From the NCBI GenBank assembly GCA_021734255.1, contig JAIPJM010000025.1, positions 1-41,565 of the forward strand: a stretch of 41,565 nt of DNA, written 5' to 3'. The position numbers and the translations under genes were made by a program. Position 1 is the first letter of the stretch. Each line of letters begins with the position of its first letter. Source of the DNA: Fidelibacterota bacterium (GTDB taxonomy: Bacteria; Fidelibacterota; UBA8477; JABMPR01). The notes beneath the pieces were generated by a model. The model saw only the letters and a list, made by a program, of their open reading frames with translations. It searched no databases and was not told the origin of the DNA. This document shows, in pieces, positions 17,840-26,359 of the stretch.

Positions 17840-19730
17840 TACGCTTTACTTCAACACGGTTTCTGCCATTATCCTTGGCTTGATAAAGCGCCTGATCTGC
17901 ATACTCGAGAAGTTCACCTGGTTCACCATCCTTCTCTGGGATGATCGTTGCCACCCCAAGACTTAAGGTAACAAAGGGCAACACCTTGGAGCTACTGTGC
18001 TCTATCTGCAATCCCAGGACGTTCTGCCGAATCAATTCAGCGATCCGTTTAGCTCCACTGGTTACCGTTTCAGGCAGCACAATACAGAATTCCTCACCGC
18101 CGTATCTGGCTGTAAGATCCCCGGGTCGATTTACGGATGATTTGATAGCAACGGCCACCTTTTCCAGACAATCATCACCTTGTTGATGACCATAGGTATC
18201 ATTATAGAATTTGAAGTGATCGATATCGCAAAGGATAACGCTGAGTGGCCGCTTTTCACGCATCATACGTTTCCACTCCGTCTCAAGATCCTCGTCCAGC
18301 CTTCTGCGATTCGCAATACCGGTTAGCTGGTCCACGCGGGTCAATTCCTGAAGCTGCTTATTCACATCTTCAAGTTTCTCCGTTCTCTCCTTGACCAACT
18401 CTTCAAGATGGTTTTTGTGCTTCAGCACCTCTTCTTCTGCTGCTTTCCTCGTATCAATTTCTGCCTGATACGCTGTATTCGTTCGCTCAAGTTTAGCTCT
18501 CTGGGTGTCAATGGTTTGATATGCCTTGGAAAACCTAACTGAAATAAGAAGCGCCTGCATCAGTATAAAAACCAATACTCCCAGTGAAATGAGATGCCCT
18601 GTATTAACAATATTCGCCACATAGAGTATGTCATTGATGAAGGCTACGACTATTGATGTAAACCCGATGAGGACCATAGCAGAACCCTCTTCACCTTTAA
18701 TGAAGGCCATGCTCAAGCCATAGATCAAGTACAACATGGTAAAAAGACTGAAGGGTTGGAAATATCTCAAGCTTGCGGAGAAGAATTCAACATTGGTAAA
18801 AAGTACCAGCAGGATGAAAAGCAGTGAAATGGCACCGACAATTCGAGCATAAAGTAGTTTGATCTCATCGGGAAACTGTTCCTGAATAAAGAGGAAAAAT
18901 AAAGGAATACCCATGTAGAATGTCAAATACTCTATCCTGACCAGCATGGTCCAGGATATAGCCGGCCAGATCTCGTGCAGATAGATGCTACCCGTGGTCA
19001 GTGTACGTAATCCGATCAGTACACAGAAGAGACCAAAATACAGAGCGGCTCGTGCCCGTGTTTTTAAGGAAAAAACACCAAGATGGTAAAAACCCATGAT
19101 AAAGATGGCTCCAGCCAGGAACAACTGGGACGCAACATGAGCTTCCCTCGTGTGTATGATCTGTTGAAGGAGACCCAGAGACACAGATTCCCATAATCCA
19201 CCCAGACGGTGGTGATAATTTGATACATCAATTCTGAGCTTGATCTGCCCAGAATGCTCACCGATGTCAAGCCCTCTGGTTTTATATTCCGGTAAAGCAA
19301 ACTCCTCACCTCTGGAAAAAATGCCTACGCCACTGATCAATTGATCGTTCACATAGACATTATATGCGGTTCCAATGGTGGCAAAATCTAGAGCATAGTC
19401 AGAAATTCTTTGCGGCAGCAGGATGGTCAAGAGATAGGTACCATACCCTTTTCCTGGAATCGTTTGATCTTTGTATTCATATCCATTCCAGGCATCAGGG
19501 ACATCAATGAGTATAAAATCAGATGGGTCGGGATCAGACGAAGCCATGGAGTCCTGCCAGATAAAGCGCCACTCTCCGTCCAGGTTTATGGGAGATTCAA
19601 ATTTGTAATCCCGCAGATCCAGGACACCATCTCGCGCTTCTGATTGATCAGAGCTACCACAGCCGACCAGTAGCAGGGATGCGAGTGCCATTGCTGTCAA
19701 CATGGCGATCGGACTGAACTTATTATTCAT
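17832..19730 (-). CDS. Membrane diguanylate cyclase lipoprotein (7TMR-DISM sensor plus GGDEF)
   Basis: This makes cyclic-di-GMP from GTP in response to an extracytoplasmic signal. From ATG 19730 it is 632 aa: a lipoprotein signal peptide with lipobox LLLVGC (Cys24), a beta-rich periplasmic sensor (about 30-190, 7TMR-DISM extracellular type) and seven predicted helices (about 195-390). A coiled coil (about 395-455) and the GGDEF domain (about 456-632) follow. The active site reads GGEEF (about 544-548) and the inhibitory I-site RPGD lies five residues before it, so product feedback is expected. ATG 19742 and a longer frame to 19805 are alternatives; neither has a clear ribosome site, and the lipobox fits the chosen start. 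Confidence 0.88.
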   Translation of the reverse strand: MNNKFSPIAMLTAMALASLLLVGCGSSDQSEARDGVLDLRDYKFESPINLDGEWRFIWQDSMASSDPDPSDFILIDVPDAWNGYEYKDQTIPGKGYGTYLLTILLPQRISDYALDFATIGTAYNVYVNDQLISGVGIFSRGEEFALPEYKTRGLDIGEHSGQIKLRIDVSNYHHRLGGLWESVSLGLLQQIIHTREAHVASQLFLAGAIFIMGFYHLGVFSLKTRARAALYFGLFCVLIGLRTLTTGSIYLHEIWPAISWTMLVRIEYLTFYMGIPLFFLFIQEQFPDEIKLLYARIVGAISLLFILLVLFTNVEFFSASLRYFQPFSLFTMLYLIYGLSMAFIKGEEGSAMVLIGFTSIVVAFINDILYVANIVNTGHLISLGVLVFILMQALLISVRFSKAYQTIDTQRAKLERTNTAYQAEIDTRKAAEEEVLKHKNHLEELVKERTEKLEDVNKQLQELTRVDQLTGIANRRRLDEDLETEWKRMMREKRPLSVILCDIDHFKFYNDTYGHQQGDDCLEKVAVAIKSSVNRPGDLTARYGGEEFCIVLPETVTSGAKRIAELIRQNVLGLQIEHSSSKVLPFVTLSLGVATIIPEKDGEPGELLEYADQALYQAKDNGRNRVEVKRME

Positions 19731-19836
19731 CAATGACGGCATAATATTTTGTGGTCTAGTACGTAAAATAGAACTGAAAATAGCTTGGATGCTGATCACT
19801 AACAAGTGTTTATGCTCACCATTGATCTGAGGTGAT

Positions 19837-21129
19837 CTAGGTCGCTCGAAGATGATACCAGAGGTAAAGGGTTGCTGCTAATCTGCCTAGCATGAATGCC
19901 GAGACTGCAGCCACAGCCCCCACCCAGGAAAAATGCATGACGCCCAGATAAAGAACCAGGATTATTCCGATGACTTCGGTGACGGTGGCACCCGTAATAG
20001 GGCTGGTCTTGTCCCTCTTCACCAGTAGGGCTCTCTGAAAGGAGATTAGGACGGAGGTGGCAGGGAACAAACCCATGATCATCAATGGCATTTTTGCCAA
20101 ATTCGTCAGCTCCGTTGTTAAACCACTCACAACGGAGAACCAGATCGTGGACAGGGGAGTAAATGCTGTCACCAGGAGCAGTGAAGAAAGGGTGGCACCC
20201 AAAAACACAGCAAAACGGGTCACCAGACGGTCATTCGCCTTACTTCTTCCCAGGAGCGTAATGGCTGCTTCCTGGTACGAGATACCCATACCTCTGAAGA
20301 GAAAGACGAATGATCCAACCACAGGAAGCACAGCAAGAGATTCAAGTGCCATGGCACTTTTTCCCACAAAGAAAGTCACCAGTGGATGAACGCCGAGGGT
20401 CAGGATCGAGGTCAAGGCCAGTGGAAAGTAGAACTTATAGATACCCGGGTAAGTGAGTTCCCTGTCCCCTGTTTCAGCTCCTTCCTCAAACCGAATTCGC
20501 TTCAGGATGCGGTGAACCATCACTCTCGCACTGAGTGCTTCCATGACAACACCAGCAGACAGGGCAGTTGTTCCTATGTATACACCAGGCCAACCGGAGA
20601 ACAGATAAAGTAGAAATGCAGTGGATCCCATGGATGCAAGCCGTATGATTGTCCCGTAGGCAACGCGACGGGTTGCATGATTTCTGATCAGGATACCTTG
20701 ATAGAATCTTCTGAACCCGATCGCGCCGGGCCAGGGAAGTAGAATAATCGTCGCTATATGGGTGAGCCTGGCGACCTCAGGGAGCAATCCAATAAGATCC
20801 AGAGTGATAAAATAAAAGATATCAGGAATGATCAATAGCAGCATAAGCCCGGTTATGACAACATTCAAGAGCGTGGTAAAACGATACAATTTGGATAATG
20901 ACTGGGCATTTCGCACCAGGGCGGTAGCTGCGGTCATCATCATGATCACAGGTGCTTCGACAATAAGAGCAAGCGAGAAGGCGACCCCGTAGGCGGCCAG
21001 ATTAAATTTTGGGTCTGCCAGTCGTGCGATTATGGCTGCCAGGAAGGGTCCCTCCAAAGACATCATCAGCCAGGTGCCGGCCAGTGGCAGCCAGAATTTG
21101 AGTAATTTCCTTAGAGTAAGGTCAGCCAT
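19837..21129 (-). CDS. Polytopic MATE-like membrane protein
   Basis: A 430-aa protein with about 12 hydrophobic helices. The N-terminal LLKFWLPLAGTWLMMSLEGPFLAAIIARL and the overall layout resemble MATE/MOP-superfamily transporters. The substrate is not predictable. Loops are short and basic and there is no attached domain. The upstream 124 bases hold nothing I recognise except an AT-rich stretch. It sits next to the diguanylate cyclase gene on the same strand, separated by about 105 bases. Confidence 0.75.
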   Translation of the reverse strand: MADLTLRKLLKFWLPLAGTWLMMSLEGPFLAAIIARLADPKFNLAAYGVAFSLALIVEAPVIMMMTAATALVRNAQSLSKLYRFTTLLNVVITGLMLLLIIPDIFYFITLDLIGLLPEVARLTHIATIILLPWPGAIGFRRFYQGILIRNHATRRVAYGTIIRLASMGSTAFLLYLFSGWPGVYIGTTALSAGVVMEALSARVMVHRILKRIRFEEGAETGDRELTYPGIYKFYFPLALTSILTLGVHPLVTFFVGKSAMALESLAVLPVVGSFVFLFRGMGISYQEAAITLLGRSKANDRLVTRFAVFLGATLSSLLLVTAFTPLSTIWFSVVSGLTTELTNLAKMPLMIMGLFPATSVLISFQRALLVKRDKTSPITGATVTEVIGIILVLYLGVMHFSWVGAVAAVSAFMLGRLAATLYLWYHLRAT

Positions 21130-21253
21130 ACATCGGTCAATCTAAATTTTTCCTGTTAGATATACTTTGAATAGTTTCATTCCCGAAATTAAAACTGGGG
21201 GTAATTTTACTATGTGTGGCGTTGAATATTTGGGGTACTAACTAGCGCTCGTA

Positions 21254-22240
21254 CTACTTTTTGGCTCTGGTGATGTTGAGGCTCTTTTTCATATCCTCAT
21301 AGCCTTTATCAATGGCGATCTCAGCATCAAGAAAATTCCAGGCAGATAGACCTGTATTCACATTAATGGTCATATCCGGTTTCGCCAATTCTACCTGGGT
21401 CTCGGCGATCAATGCCATCGACAGTATGACGGTTTCATGAGCGATCTCTGCCAGGTTGGGTTGACCCGCTGTGTACCATGCCTCACCCTCGTTAGGGATA
21501 CGCCATCTGGACCGACTGATTTTCAGATTATTGCCACTCAGGTACTGAAAAGAGTCATCACGTTTTTCTGGAAGCGCAAGAACGTTCACGGCGATGATAT
21601 AGTCAGCTCCCATCGACCGTACCACATCTATAGGAACCGGATCGATCATTCCCCCATCCACCAGCACTTTGTCACCCTCTGACAGTGGATTGAAAACAAT
21701 GGGGATCGATCCACTGGCCCTGGCAGCATTAGCCAGATTACCACTATTAATGACATAGAGTTCGCTTTTGAGGATGTCGACTGTCGTCGCGGAAAAAGGA
21801 ATGTTGAGGTCTTCAATATTTTTACCACCATAGATCTCATCAAGGAACTCCTTGATCTTCTGGCCGTCGATGAATCCTCTTGTAGGGAAGATGGGATCGA
21901 TAAGGTTGAGGACATCCAACCAATCTGAATTCAATGATATTTCTTCCAACTCTGCTGGACTGAGGCCAGAGGCATATCCACCACCAATGATGGCGCCCAT
22001 GCTACTGCCTGCGATCATATCAATTCTAACACCAGCTTCCTCCAAAGCCTTCAGAACTCCGACATGGGCAAATCCCTTGGCCGCTCCAGCCCCGAGTGCG
22101 AGACCGATTGTAAAGTCCTGCTCAGCTTCGCCTCGCAGAACCTGGCTAAATTTTATTTCAAGCGCGGTAGAGTTGGGCTGCTGAGAAATGACAGGTATAC
22201 ATAAAAGTATACCTAATATGTATGAGATGAAATACCGCAT
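21254..22240 (-). CDS. Exported patatin-like phospholipase (RssA-like)
   Basis: A 328-aa Ser-Asp dyad lipid hydrolase. It has a signal peptide (about residues 1-20), the oxyanion glycine-rich loop IGLALGAGAAKGFAHVG, the nucleophile motif GSSMG (Ser80) and the DGG triplet carrying the catalytic Asp (KVLVDGGMIDP). It resembles the bacterial patatin family found in the periplasm or outer membrane, but the outer-membrane beta-barrel of the long family is missing. It begins 8 bases after the nuclease gene, so they are likely cotranscribed. Confidence 0.9.
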   Translation of the reverse strand: MRYFISYILGILLCIPVISQQPNSTALEIKFSQVLRGEAEQDFTIGLALGAGAAKGFAHVGVLKALEEAGVRIDMIAGSSMGAIIGGGYASGLSPAELEEISLNSDWLDVLNLIDPIFPTRGFIDGQKIKEFLDEIYGGKNIEDLNIPFSATTVDILKSELYVINSGNLANAARASGSIPIVFNPLSEGDKVLVDGGMIDPVPIDVVRSMGADYIIAVNVLALPEKRDDSFQYLSGNNLKISRSRWRIPNEGEAWYTAGQPNLAEIAHETVILSMALIAETQVELAKPDMTINVNTGLSAWNFLDAEIAIDKGYEDMKKSLNITRAKK

Positions 22241-22248
22241 ACCCTGGG

Positions 22249-23022
22249 CTATTGGAAGATGTTATTAAGAACGGCAGCCAGGTGAAACCCCCCTCTAAGC
22301 AGCCGGTCTTCCATGAGTTCCCGATTCTTGTAGATATATTTCCAGGATAGATTTCCATCACCGATATCATAGACCTGACCATGCGCCGCCCGTGAGGCAG
22401 AGACATATGCCATGATATCCGGATTCAGCAGACCTGCCTTCTCTTCATCAGTAAGAGCGAGTTGAATTTGTTGTGCATATTCAGTATAGCTGTATTGCAT
22501 ATGATCGATCATCTTCGAATCCCACACACTGTGCAGATTTGTACTGTCCCTGAACCATGTCACATCCACAGCATTACCGCCACGATCCGTTCCATTTCCG
22601 ACATGCAATGGTTGGTGGAGATCTCCAACGATATGAACAATAAAGCAGAGGATATTCTTCTGATCCCTATCGCTTAAAACTCCCTTGGGGAGGAGGTCTG
22701 AAAATTCCACGACTTTCTGAATGGCTCTCCCTCCAGCTTCCGGCCCTTCATATTCCTTACCATCGAAGATGGTGCAATAATGCCAATCGTGAGTGTGATC
22801 CCATTTGGGATCTGATTTGATCTCATCAGGCCAATTCGATATACGGGCCAGGTCGGTATGTCCCAGAATACCCGCAATCTGTTCTTTTGCTTCTGGTGTG
22901 AGATTCTCCTCAGCGATCATCCCCACGATACGGTGACCGGTCTTCCCCCAGGCAAAGAGCATGGATGTTGAAATCAGCAAAGTAATTAAATAGCGCACAA
23001 TTCTTGCTCCTATGAATGTCAT
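22249..23022 (-). CDS. Secreted S1/P1-type nuclease
   Basis: A 257-aa zinc-dependent single-strand nuclease exported to the periplasm. A signal peptide (about residues 1-24) ends before the mature N-terminal Trp (AWGKTGHRIVGMIAEENL), whose amine and side chain ligate zinc in this family. The further zinc ligands His and Asp are visible in HTHDWHY, VHIVGDLHQPLHVG and HSVWDSKMIDH. The length is typical. It may release phosphate or nucleosides from extracellular nucleic acids. It is divergent from the sigma54-controlled operon across a 490-base gap. Confidence 0.92.
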   Translation of the reverse strand: MTFIGARIVRYLITLLISTSMLFAWGKTGHRIVGMIAEENLTPEAKEQIAGILGHTDLARISNWPDEIKSDPKWDHTHDWHYCTIFDGKEYEGPEAGGRAIQKVVEFSDLLPKGVLSDRDQKNILCFIVHIVGDLHQPLHVGNGTDRGGNAVDVTWFRDSTNLHSVWDSKMIDHMQYSYTEYAQQIQLALTDEEKAGLLNPDIMAYVSASRAAHGQVYDIGDGNLSWKYIYKNRELMEDRLLRGGFHLAAVLNNIFQ

Positions 23023-23284
23023 GCTTCAATCTAATTGCTGGCGAGGTCTAATTGAAGGCTTTCGTGGTCCCATCTCAGTACGACTCGAGATTGTAATACT
23101 GATGATATTTTCAACACCTGTTTCTTGTGTGTTGGATACGTTGTATTTTTCTACACATTTGGATCTGGCGCCTCCCCTTAACCCTTCGATAGGCTTAGAT
23201 CAGATAAGATCAAAACCTGGGCAACAAGTTCATATACTACTGTAATATTTATAGTTACCTCCAGTTTTTATCTAAAAAAGCATG

Positions 23285-23320
23285 TGTGGAGTAATTCACC
23301 ACCTGTTGAATTACTCCACA
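23285..23320. promoter_or_regulatory. Perfect 14-bp inverted repeat, probable enhancer site for the NtrC-family regulator
   Basis: Arms TGTGGAGTAATTCA (23285-23298) and TGAATTACTCCACA (23307-23320) with an 8-base spacer. It lies about 150 bases upstream of the sigma54 element at 23464, the usual place for an upstream activating sequence. Each arm is also an imperfect dyad of its own (GAGTAATTC and its complement, centres 19 bp apart), as if two dimers bound side by side. No T-run follows, so a terminator is less likely. Confidence 0.6.
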
Positions 23321-23370
23321 GTGATTTGAATTGGTTGTCCGCCTGGCTTTCAAGCCATACCGCCCACATG

Positions 23371-23384
23371 TGTTGAATAATTCA
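23371..23384. promoter_or_regulatory. Second copy of the putative activator site
   Basis: TGTTGAATAATTCA matches the left arm of the inverted repeat at 23285 in 12 of 14 positions, and its core GAATAATTC is a perfect odd dyad. It lies 67 bp from the second arm's centre and about 85 bp upstream of the -24 element. Confidence 0.45.
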
Positions 23385-23463
23385 TCAAACATTCATTTTT
23401 AACGGCATTCAGAGCATCACTCTAATTAATTGATATTTATGAATATACAAGGCTGCCTGAGAG

Positions 23464-23479
23464 TGGCACCCCTCTTGAA
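23464..23479 (+). promoter_or_regulatory. Sigma54 (-24/-12) promoter
   Basis: TGGCACCCCTCTTGAA fits the sigma54 consensus TGGCACG-N4-TTGCW in TGGCAC and TTG with exact spacing; only the C of the -12 GC is an A. Transcription would begin near 23490. The first gene starts at 23513 behind a strong AGGAGG. The downstream presence of an NtrC-family activator with intact GAFTGA supports the call. Confidence 0.72.
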
Positions 23480-23512
23480 CTATATAAACCCAGAAAACAA
23501 AGGAGGCCCAAA

Positions 23513-24217
23513 ATGGTCGTTTTATTAGTAATCGGGTTCACATTGATCGCCATCGGAGTTTCATCGTATCTGGGAATGCGTCGTTATGAGGCGCTCAGCG
23601 TTTCACCCATCGCTACCAATTCAGCTTACCAGCTGAAAGTGCAGGATATGAATATCCCTGATGGGATCTATTTCAGTCCAACACATAGTTGGACCCACCT
23701 TGAAACCAGCGGAATGGCAAGGGTCGGGGTGGATGCATTTATCCAAGGTCTTACAGGAGTACTTTCCTCTATCCGAGTACCAGAGAAGGGGTCCGTTCTG
23801 AAACAGGGGGATCCACTATTCAACATTATTCACGAGGGTAAGAGCCTGGAGATCTCTGCACCTATTTCAGGTAAGGTAAAGAATGTAAACATTGATGCAC
23901 TTCAGAATATGCGCATGGTACACAATGATCCCTACGCCTACGGCTGGCTTGTCGAAATGGAGCCGGAGAACTGGGAAGCTGACACCCAACGCCTTTACCT
24001 GGGACAGAAGACCAAAACCTGGTTAAAGACAGAGATCTCACGCATTCGTGATTTTTTTGCTTATTCATTTGCACCACAGGATGCAGAAGCAGGCACCGTC
24101 GTCTTCCAGGAAGGTGGCGATATTGCCGAATGCGCTCTGGCATTCTCTGGTAAGGGTCTATGGGGATCTTTTCAAACCCATATCCTTAACGAAGCCAATA
24201 GTGAATTGACTGCATAA
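23513..24217 (+). CDS. Membrane-anchored H-protein-like (GcvH-fold) protein, no lipoyl lysine
   Basis: A 234-aa protein with an N-terminal membrane helix (about residues 2-20) and a domain like the glycine cleavage H protein (about 48-165). A roughly 65-residue tail follows. H-protein landmarks are present: THSWTHL, ARVGVDAF, APISGKVKNVN and NDPYAYGWLVEM. In real GcvH the lipoylated Lys is seven residues before the [AS]P[VI]SG turn; here that position is Gly109, with a Lys one residue later, so lipoylation is doubtful. The tail shares G.....WL..E..R.RD and QEGG[DE]I with the protein at 26360. It is the first gene of the sigma54 operon and probably a subunit of the FeS/NrfD complex. Its exact function is unknown. 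Confidence 0.82.
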   Translation: MVVLLVIGFTLIAIGVSSYLGMRRYEALSVSPIATNSAYQLKVQDMNIPDGIYFSPTHSWTHLETSGMARVGVDAFIQGLTGVLSSIRVPEKGSVLKQGDPLFNIIHEGKSLEISAPISGKVKNVNIDALQNMRMVHNDPYAYGWLVEMEPENWEADTQRLYLGQKTKTWLKTEISRIRDFFAYSFAPQDAEAGTVVFQEGGDIAECALAFSGKGLWGSFQTHILNEANSELTA

Positions 24218-24256
24218 CATACAATACCGAATAGTACGAATTAAGGATTTCAACTT

Positions 24257-25126
24257 ATGTCTATCGATCGTCGAGAATTTCTAAAAACGCTCGGGGTTGC
24301 CGGAGGAACATTAACAGGTGTGTCCGCTTTCGGTAAATCCAAACAAGAAAGCAATTCTGAAGAGTTTTACGCCATCCTGCACGACATGACCCTCTGTGAA
24401 GGTTGTCAGGGGTGTGAATACGCCTGTGCAGAAGCTAACAACAATCCACCTCCAGCAGATGATGACTACCCTGACTCTGCGATAAGGCGCGAGCTTAAAC
24501 CTGATCAGTTCACGGTTGTTAATGCAGTGGAGACCTCTTATGGGGAGGTCTATACCAAACAGCAGTGCATGCACTGTGCGCAACCTGCTTGTGCATCTGC
24601 ATGCCTGACCCAGGCTATGAAAAAGCATGAAGAGGGTCCCATCACCTGGGAAGAGGGGAAATGCATGGGATGCCGCTATTGTATGGTCTCTTGTCCCTTT
24701 GACATTCCCAAGTTTGAATTTAGCAGTAATAACCCAAAGATCGGGAAGTGCCAGATGTGTTTTGAACGCCTGAAAGAGGGTGATATACCAGCCTGTGTTG
24801 AAAACTGCCCCGCAGAAGGGATGTTCTTCGGTAAACGGAGCGAGGTCATTAAAGAAGCACGTAGACGTATCCTGGATGATCCAGATCTTTATGTAGACCA
24901 TATCTATGGTGAATATGAAGCAGGTGGTACCTCCTGGTTATACCTGTCCCCTGTCCCATTTGAGGAACTAGGGTTCAAGACAGGGCTGGAGGAAAAACCA
25001 TATCCAGAGCTGACAAAGGGTTTCCTGTACAGTGTACCGTCCATCTTTATGCTTTGGCCAGCATTGCTCATGGGCTTAAGAGAAGCAACGCATAAAGATG
25101 AAGAAGAGGAGGTTGAAAATGGCTGA
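24257..25126 (+). CDS. Tat-exported ferredoxin-like subunit with four [4Fe-4S] clusters (HybA/NrfC type)
   Basis: A 289-aa electron-transfer subunit. It begins with a Tat signal (DRREFLKTLGVAGG, residues 4-17). Sixteen cysteines form four cluster sets: C47/50/53/57, C104/107/112/116, C136/139/142/146 and C165/168/180/184, the DmsB/NrfC/HybA pattern. A C-terminal hydrophobic helix (about 256-272) would anchor it to the membrane, as in HybA. It should pass electrons between an unidentified periplasmic partner and the NrfD-type quinone-reactive protein encoded next. The hydrogenase operon at 38.9 kb encodes a parallel protein with the same architecture. Confidence 0.92.
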   Translation: MSIDRREFLKTLGVAGGTLTGVSAFGKSKQESNSEEFYAILHDMTLCEGCQGCEYACAEANNNPPPADDDYPDSAIRRELKPDQFTVVNAVETSYGEVYTKQQCMHCAQPACASACLTQAMKKHEEGPITWEEGKCMGCRYCMVSCPFDIPKFEFSSNNPKIGKCQMCFERLKEGDIPACVENCPAEGMFFGKRSEVIKEARRRILDDPDLYVDHIYGEYEAGGTSWLYLSPVPFEELGFKTGLEEKPYPELTKGFLYSVPSIFMLWPALLMGLREATHKDEEEEVENG

Positions 25127-26348
25127 GCATACGATACCTGATATCTTGGAAGCTCCTCAGAATCGTTGGAAATTCATTCTTTCCGAATTAAAGCCCAAAA
25201 AAAGTATCTGGACCATCTTTAACATGATATCGGTTCCAACTGTAGCCGTGGCAGCCGTCATTATTGTTTATCGCTTCATCTTTGGGCTCGCCGCAGTGTC
25301 GAATGTTACGCAGAGTGTACCCTGGGGCCTCTGGAAGGGATTCAATGTGGTAACCGGGGTTGCCTTTGCCGGGGGTGCCTATGTCCTGACCTTTATGGTC
25401 TACATACTGGGATTGGAAAAATACAAACCACTGGTTCGGGTCACTGTCCTGAACGGTTTCCTGGCATACACTTTTTATGCCTTTGCCCTGATCCTCGATC
25501 TGGGTAAACCATGGAATATCATCAATCCCGTCATTGGTAATTCGTTTGGAACGAGCAGTGTGCTCTTCCTGGTAGCCTGGCATTTTATCCTCTATATCGT
25601 CGCCCAGATGATCGAGTTCTCCCCTGCAGTAGCAGAATGGCTCGGGTCTGAACGCGCCCGAAAAATACTGAAAAGGATGACGGTGGGTGCTGTAATTTTT
25701 GGCATCACGCTATCCACCCTGCACCAATCCGGTCTGGGTGCCCTGTTCCTGATGGCAAAGGGTAAGATTCATCCGCTCTGGTATTCGGAATTCATACCGA
25801 CACTATTTTTTATCTCCAGCATTTTCGCTGGACTGAGTGTGGTAATCTTCCAGGGCAGTATCATCCAGCGAGTATTTGCCTATCAGATGGAGGATGGTAG
25901 TGAAGAACGCCAGAACGTCATGATCCGCGGGCTCGCCAAGGTCTGCGCCATGGCAATGTTCGTGTACCTGTTCCTTAAGGTTGTCGATATGGTACACAAT
26001 CACACACTGGGATACCTGACAACCCCTATGGGAGCCTGGTATTTACTTGAGGTTGTTGGATTCGTGTTCATTCCCATGGTCATGTTCGTTAGGGGTGTCA
26101 GGATCGGAACACCTGGGCTGATCAAGCTTGCCTCATTACTGACCATGATTGGAATCGTTTTGAATCGAATGAACATCTCTGTCATTGCCTATCGGTGGGA
26201 TCAATTACCGCGATACATCCCAAGCTGGATGGAATTTGTCGTAACGATCTCCATCCTCTTTGTCCAGGTCTGGATCTATCGGTGGGTTATCCATCGGATG
26301 CCAGTGCTGCGAACGATGGAATCCATGACACAAAGTAAAAATGCATAA
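25119..26348 (+). CDS. NrfD/HybB-family integral membrane subunit
   Basis: A polytopic (about 10 helices) 409-aa protein of the NrfD/PsrC/HybB family that exchanges electrons with the quinone pool. Conserved stretches such as VPWGLWKGFNVVTGVAFAGG and FALILDLGKPWNIINP parallel those in the HybB-like protein at 37737 (YPWGLWIVYDILVATGLACG, IVIDTGRYWNLIN). ATG 25119 is chosen over the frame's earlier ATG at 25098 because AGGAGG lies 7-8 bases before it; it overlaps the FeS gene by 8 bases. No haem-binding or metal motif is evident. Confidence 0.9.
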   Translation: MAEHTIPDILEAPQNRWKFILSELKPKKSIWTIFNMISVPTVAVAAVIIVYRFIFGLAAVSNVTQSVPWGLWKGFNVVTGVAFAGGAYVLTFMVYILGLEKYKPLVRVTVLNGFLAYTFYAFALILDLGKPWNIINPVIGNSFGTSSVLFLVAWHFILYIVAQMIEFSPAVAEWLGSERARKILKRMTVGAVIFGITLSTLHQSGLGALFLMAKGKIHPLWYSEFIPTLFFISSIFAGLSVVIFQGSIIQRVFAYQMEDGSEERQNVMIRGLAKVCAMAMFVYLFLKVVDMVHNHTLGYLTTPMGAWYLLEVVGFVFIPMVMFVRGVRIGTPGLIKLASLLTMIGIVLNRMNISVIAYRWDQLPRYIPSWMEFVVTISILFVQVWIYRWVIHRMPVLRTMESMTQSKNA

Positions 26349-26359
26349 AGGATAAGAAA

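Larger units (their letters stand above)
23023..23512. other. 490-base intergenic region with the upstream regulatory elements of the H-like/FeS operon
   Basis: No convincing gene is seen. The left half (23023-23260) lacks clear features; around 23175-23200 a short stretch CCCTTCGATAGGCTTAG resembles interspersed repeat sequences known in many genomes, but it cannot be confirmed here. The right half holds a perfect 14-bp inverted repeat (23285-23320), a related half-site (23371-23384) and the sigma54 promoter (23464-23479), all annotated separately. Confidence 0.7.

Noticed and set aside
23012-23245. 77-aa plus-strand frame in the intergenic gap
   Set aside because: It overlaps the nuclease start, has no ribosome site and no recognisable domain.
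24311-24901. 196-aa minus-strand frame opposite the FeS protein gene
   Set aside because: It is a complementary-frame shadow of a gene with clear FeS cysteine motifs.
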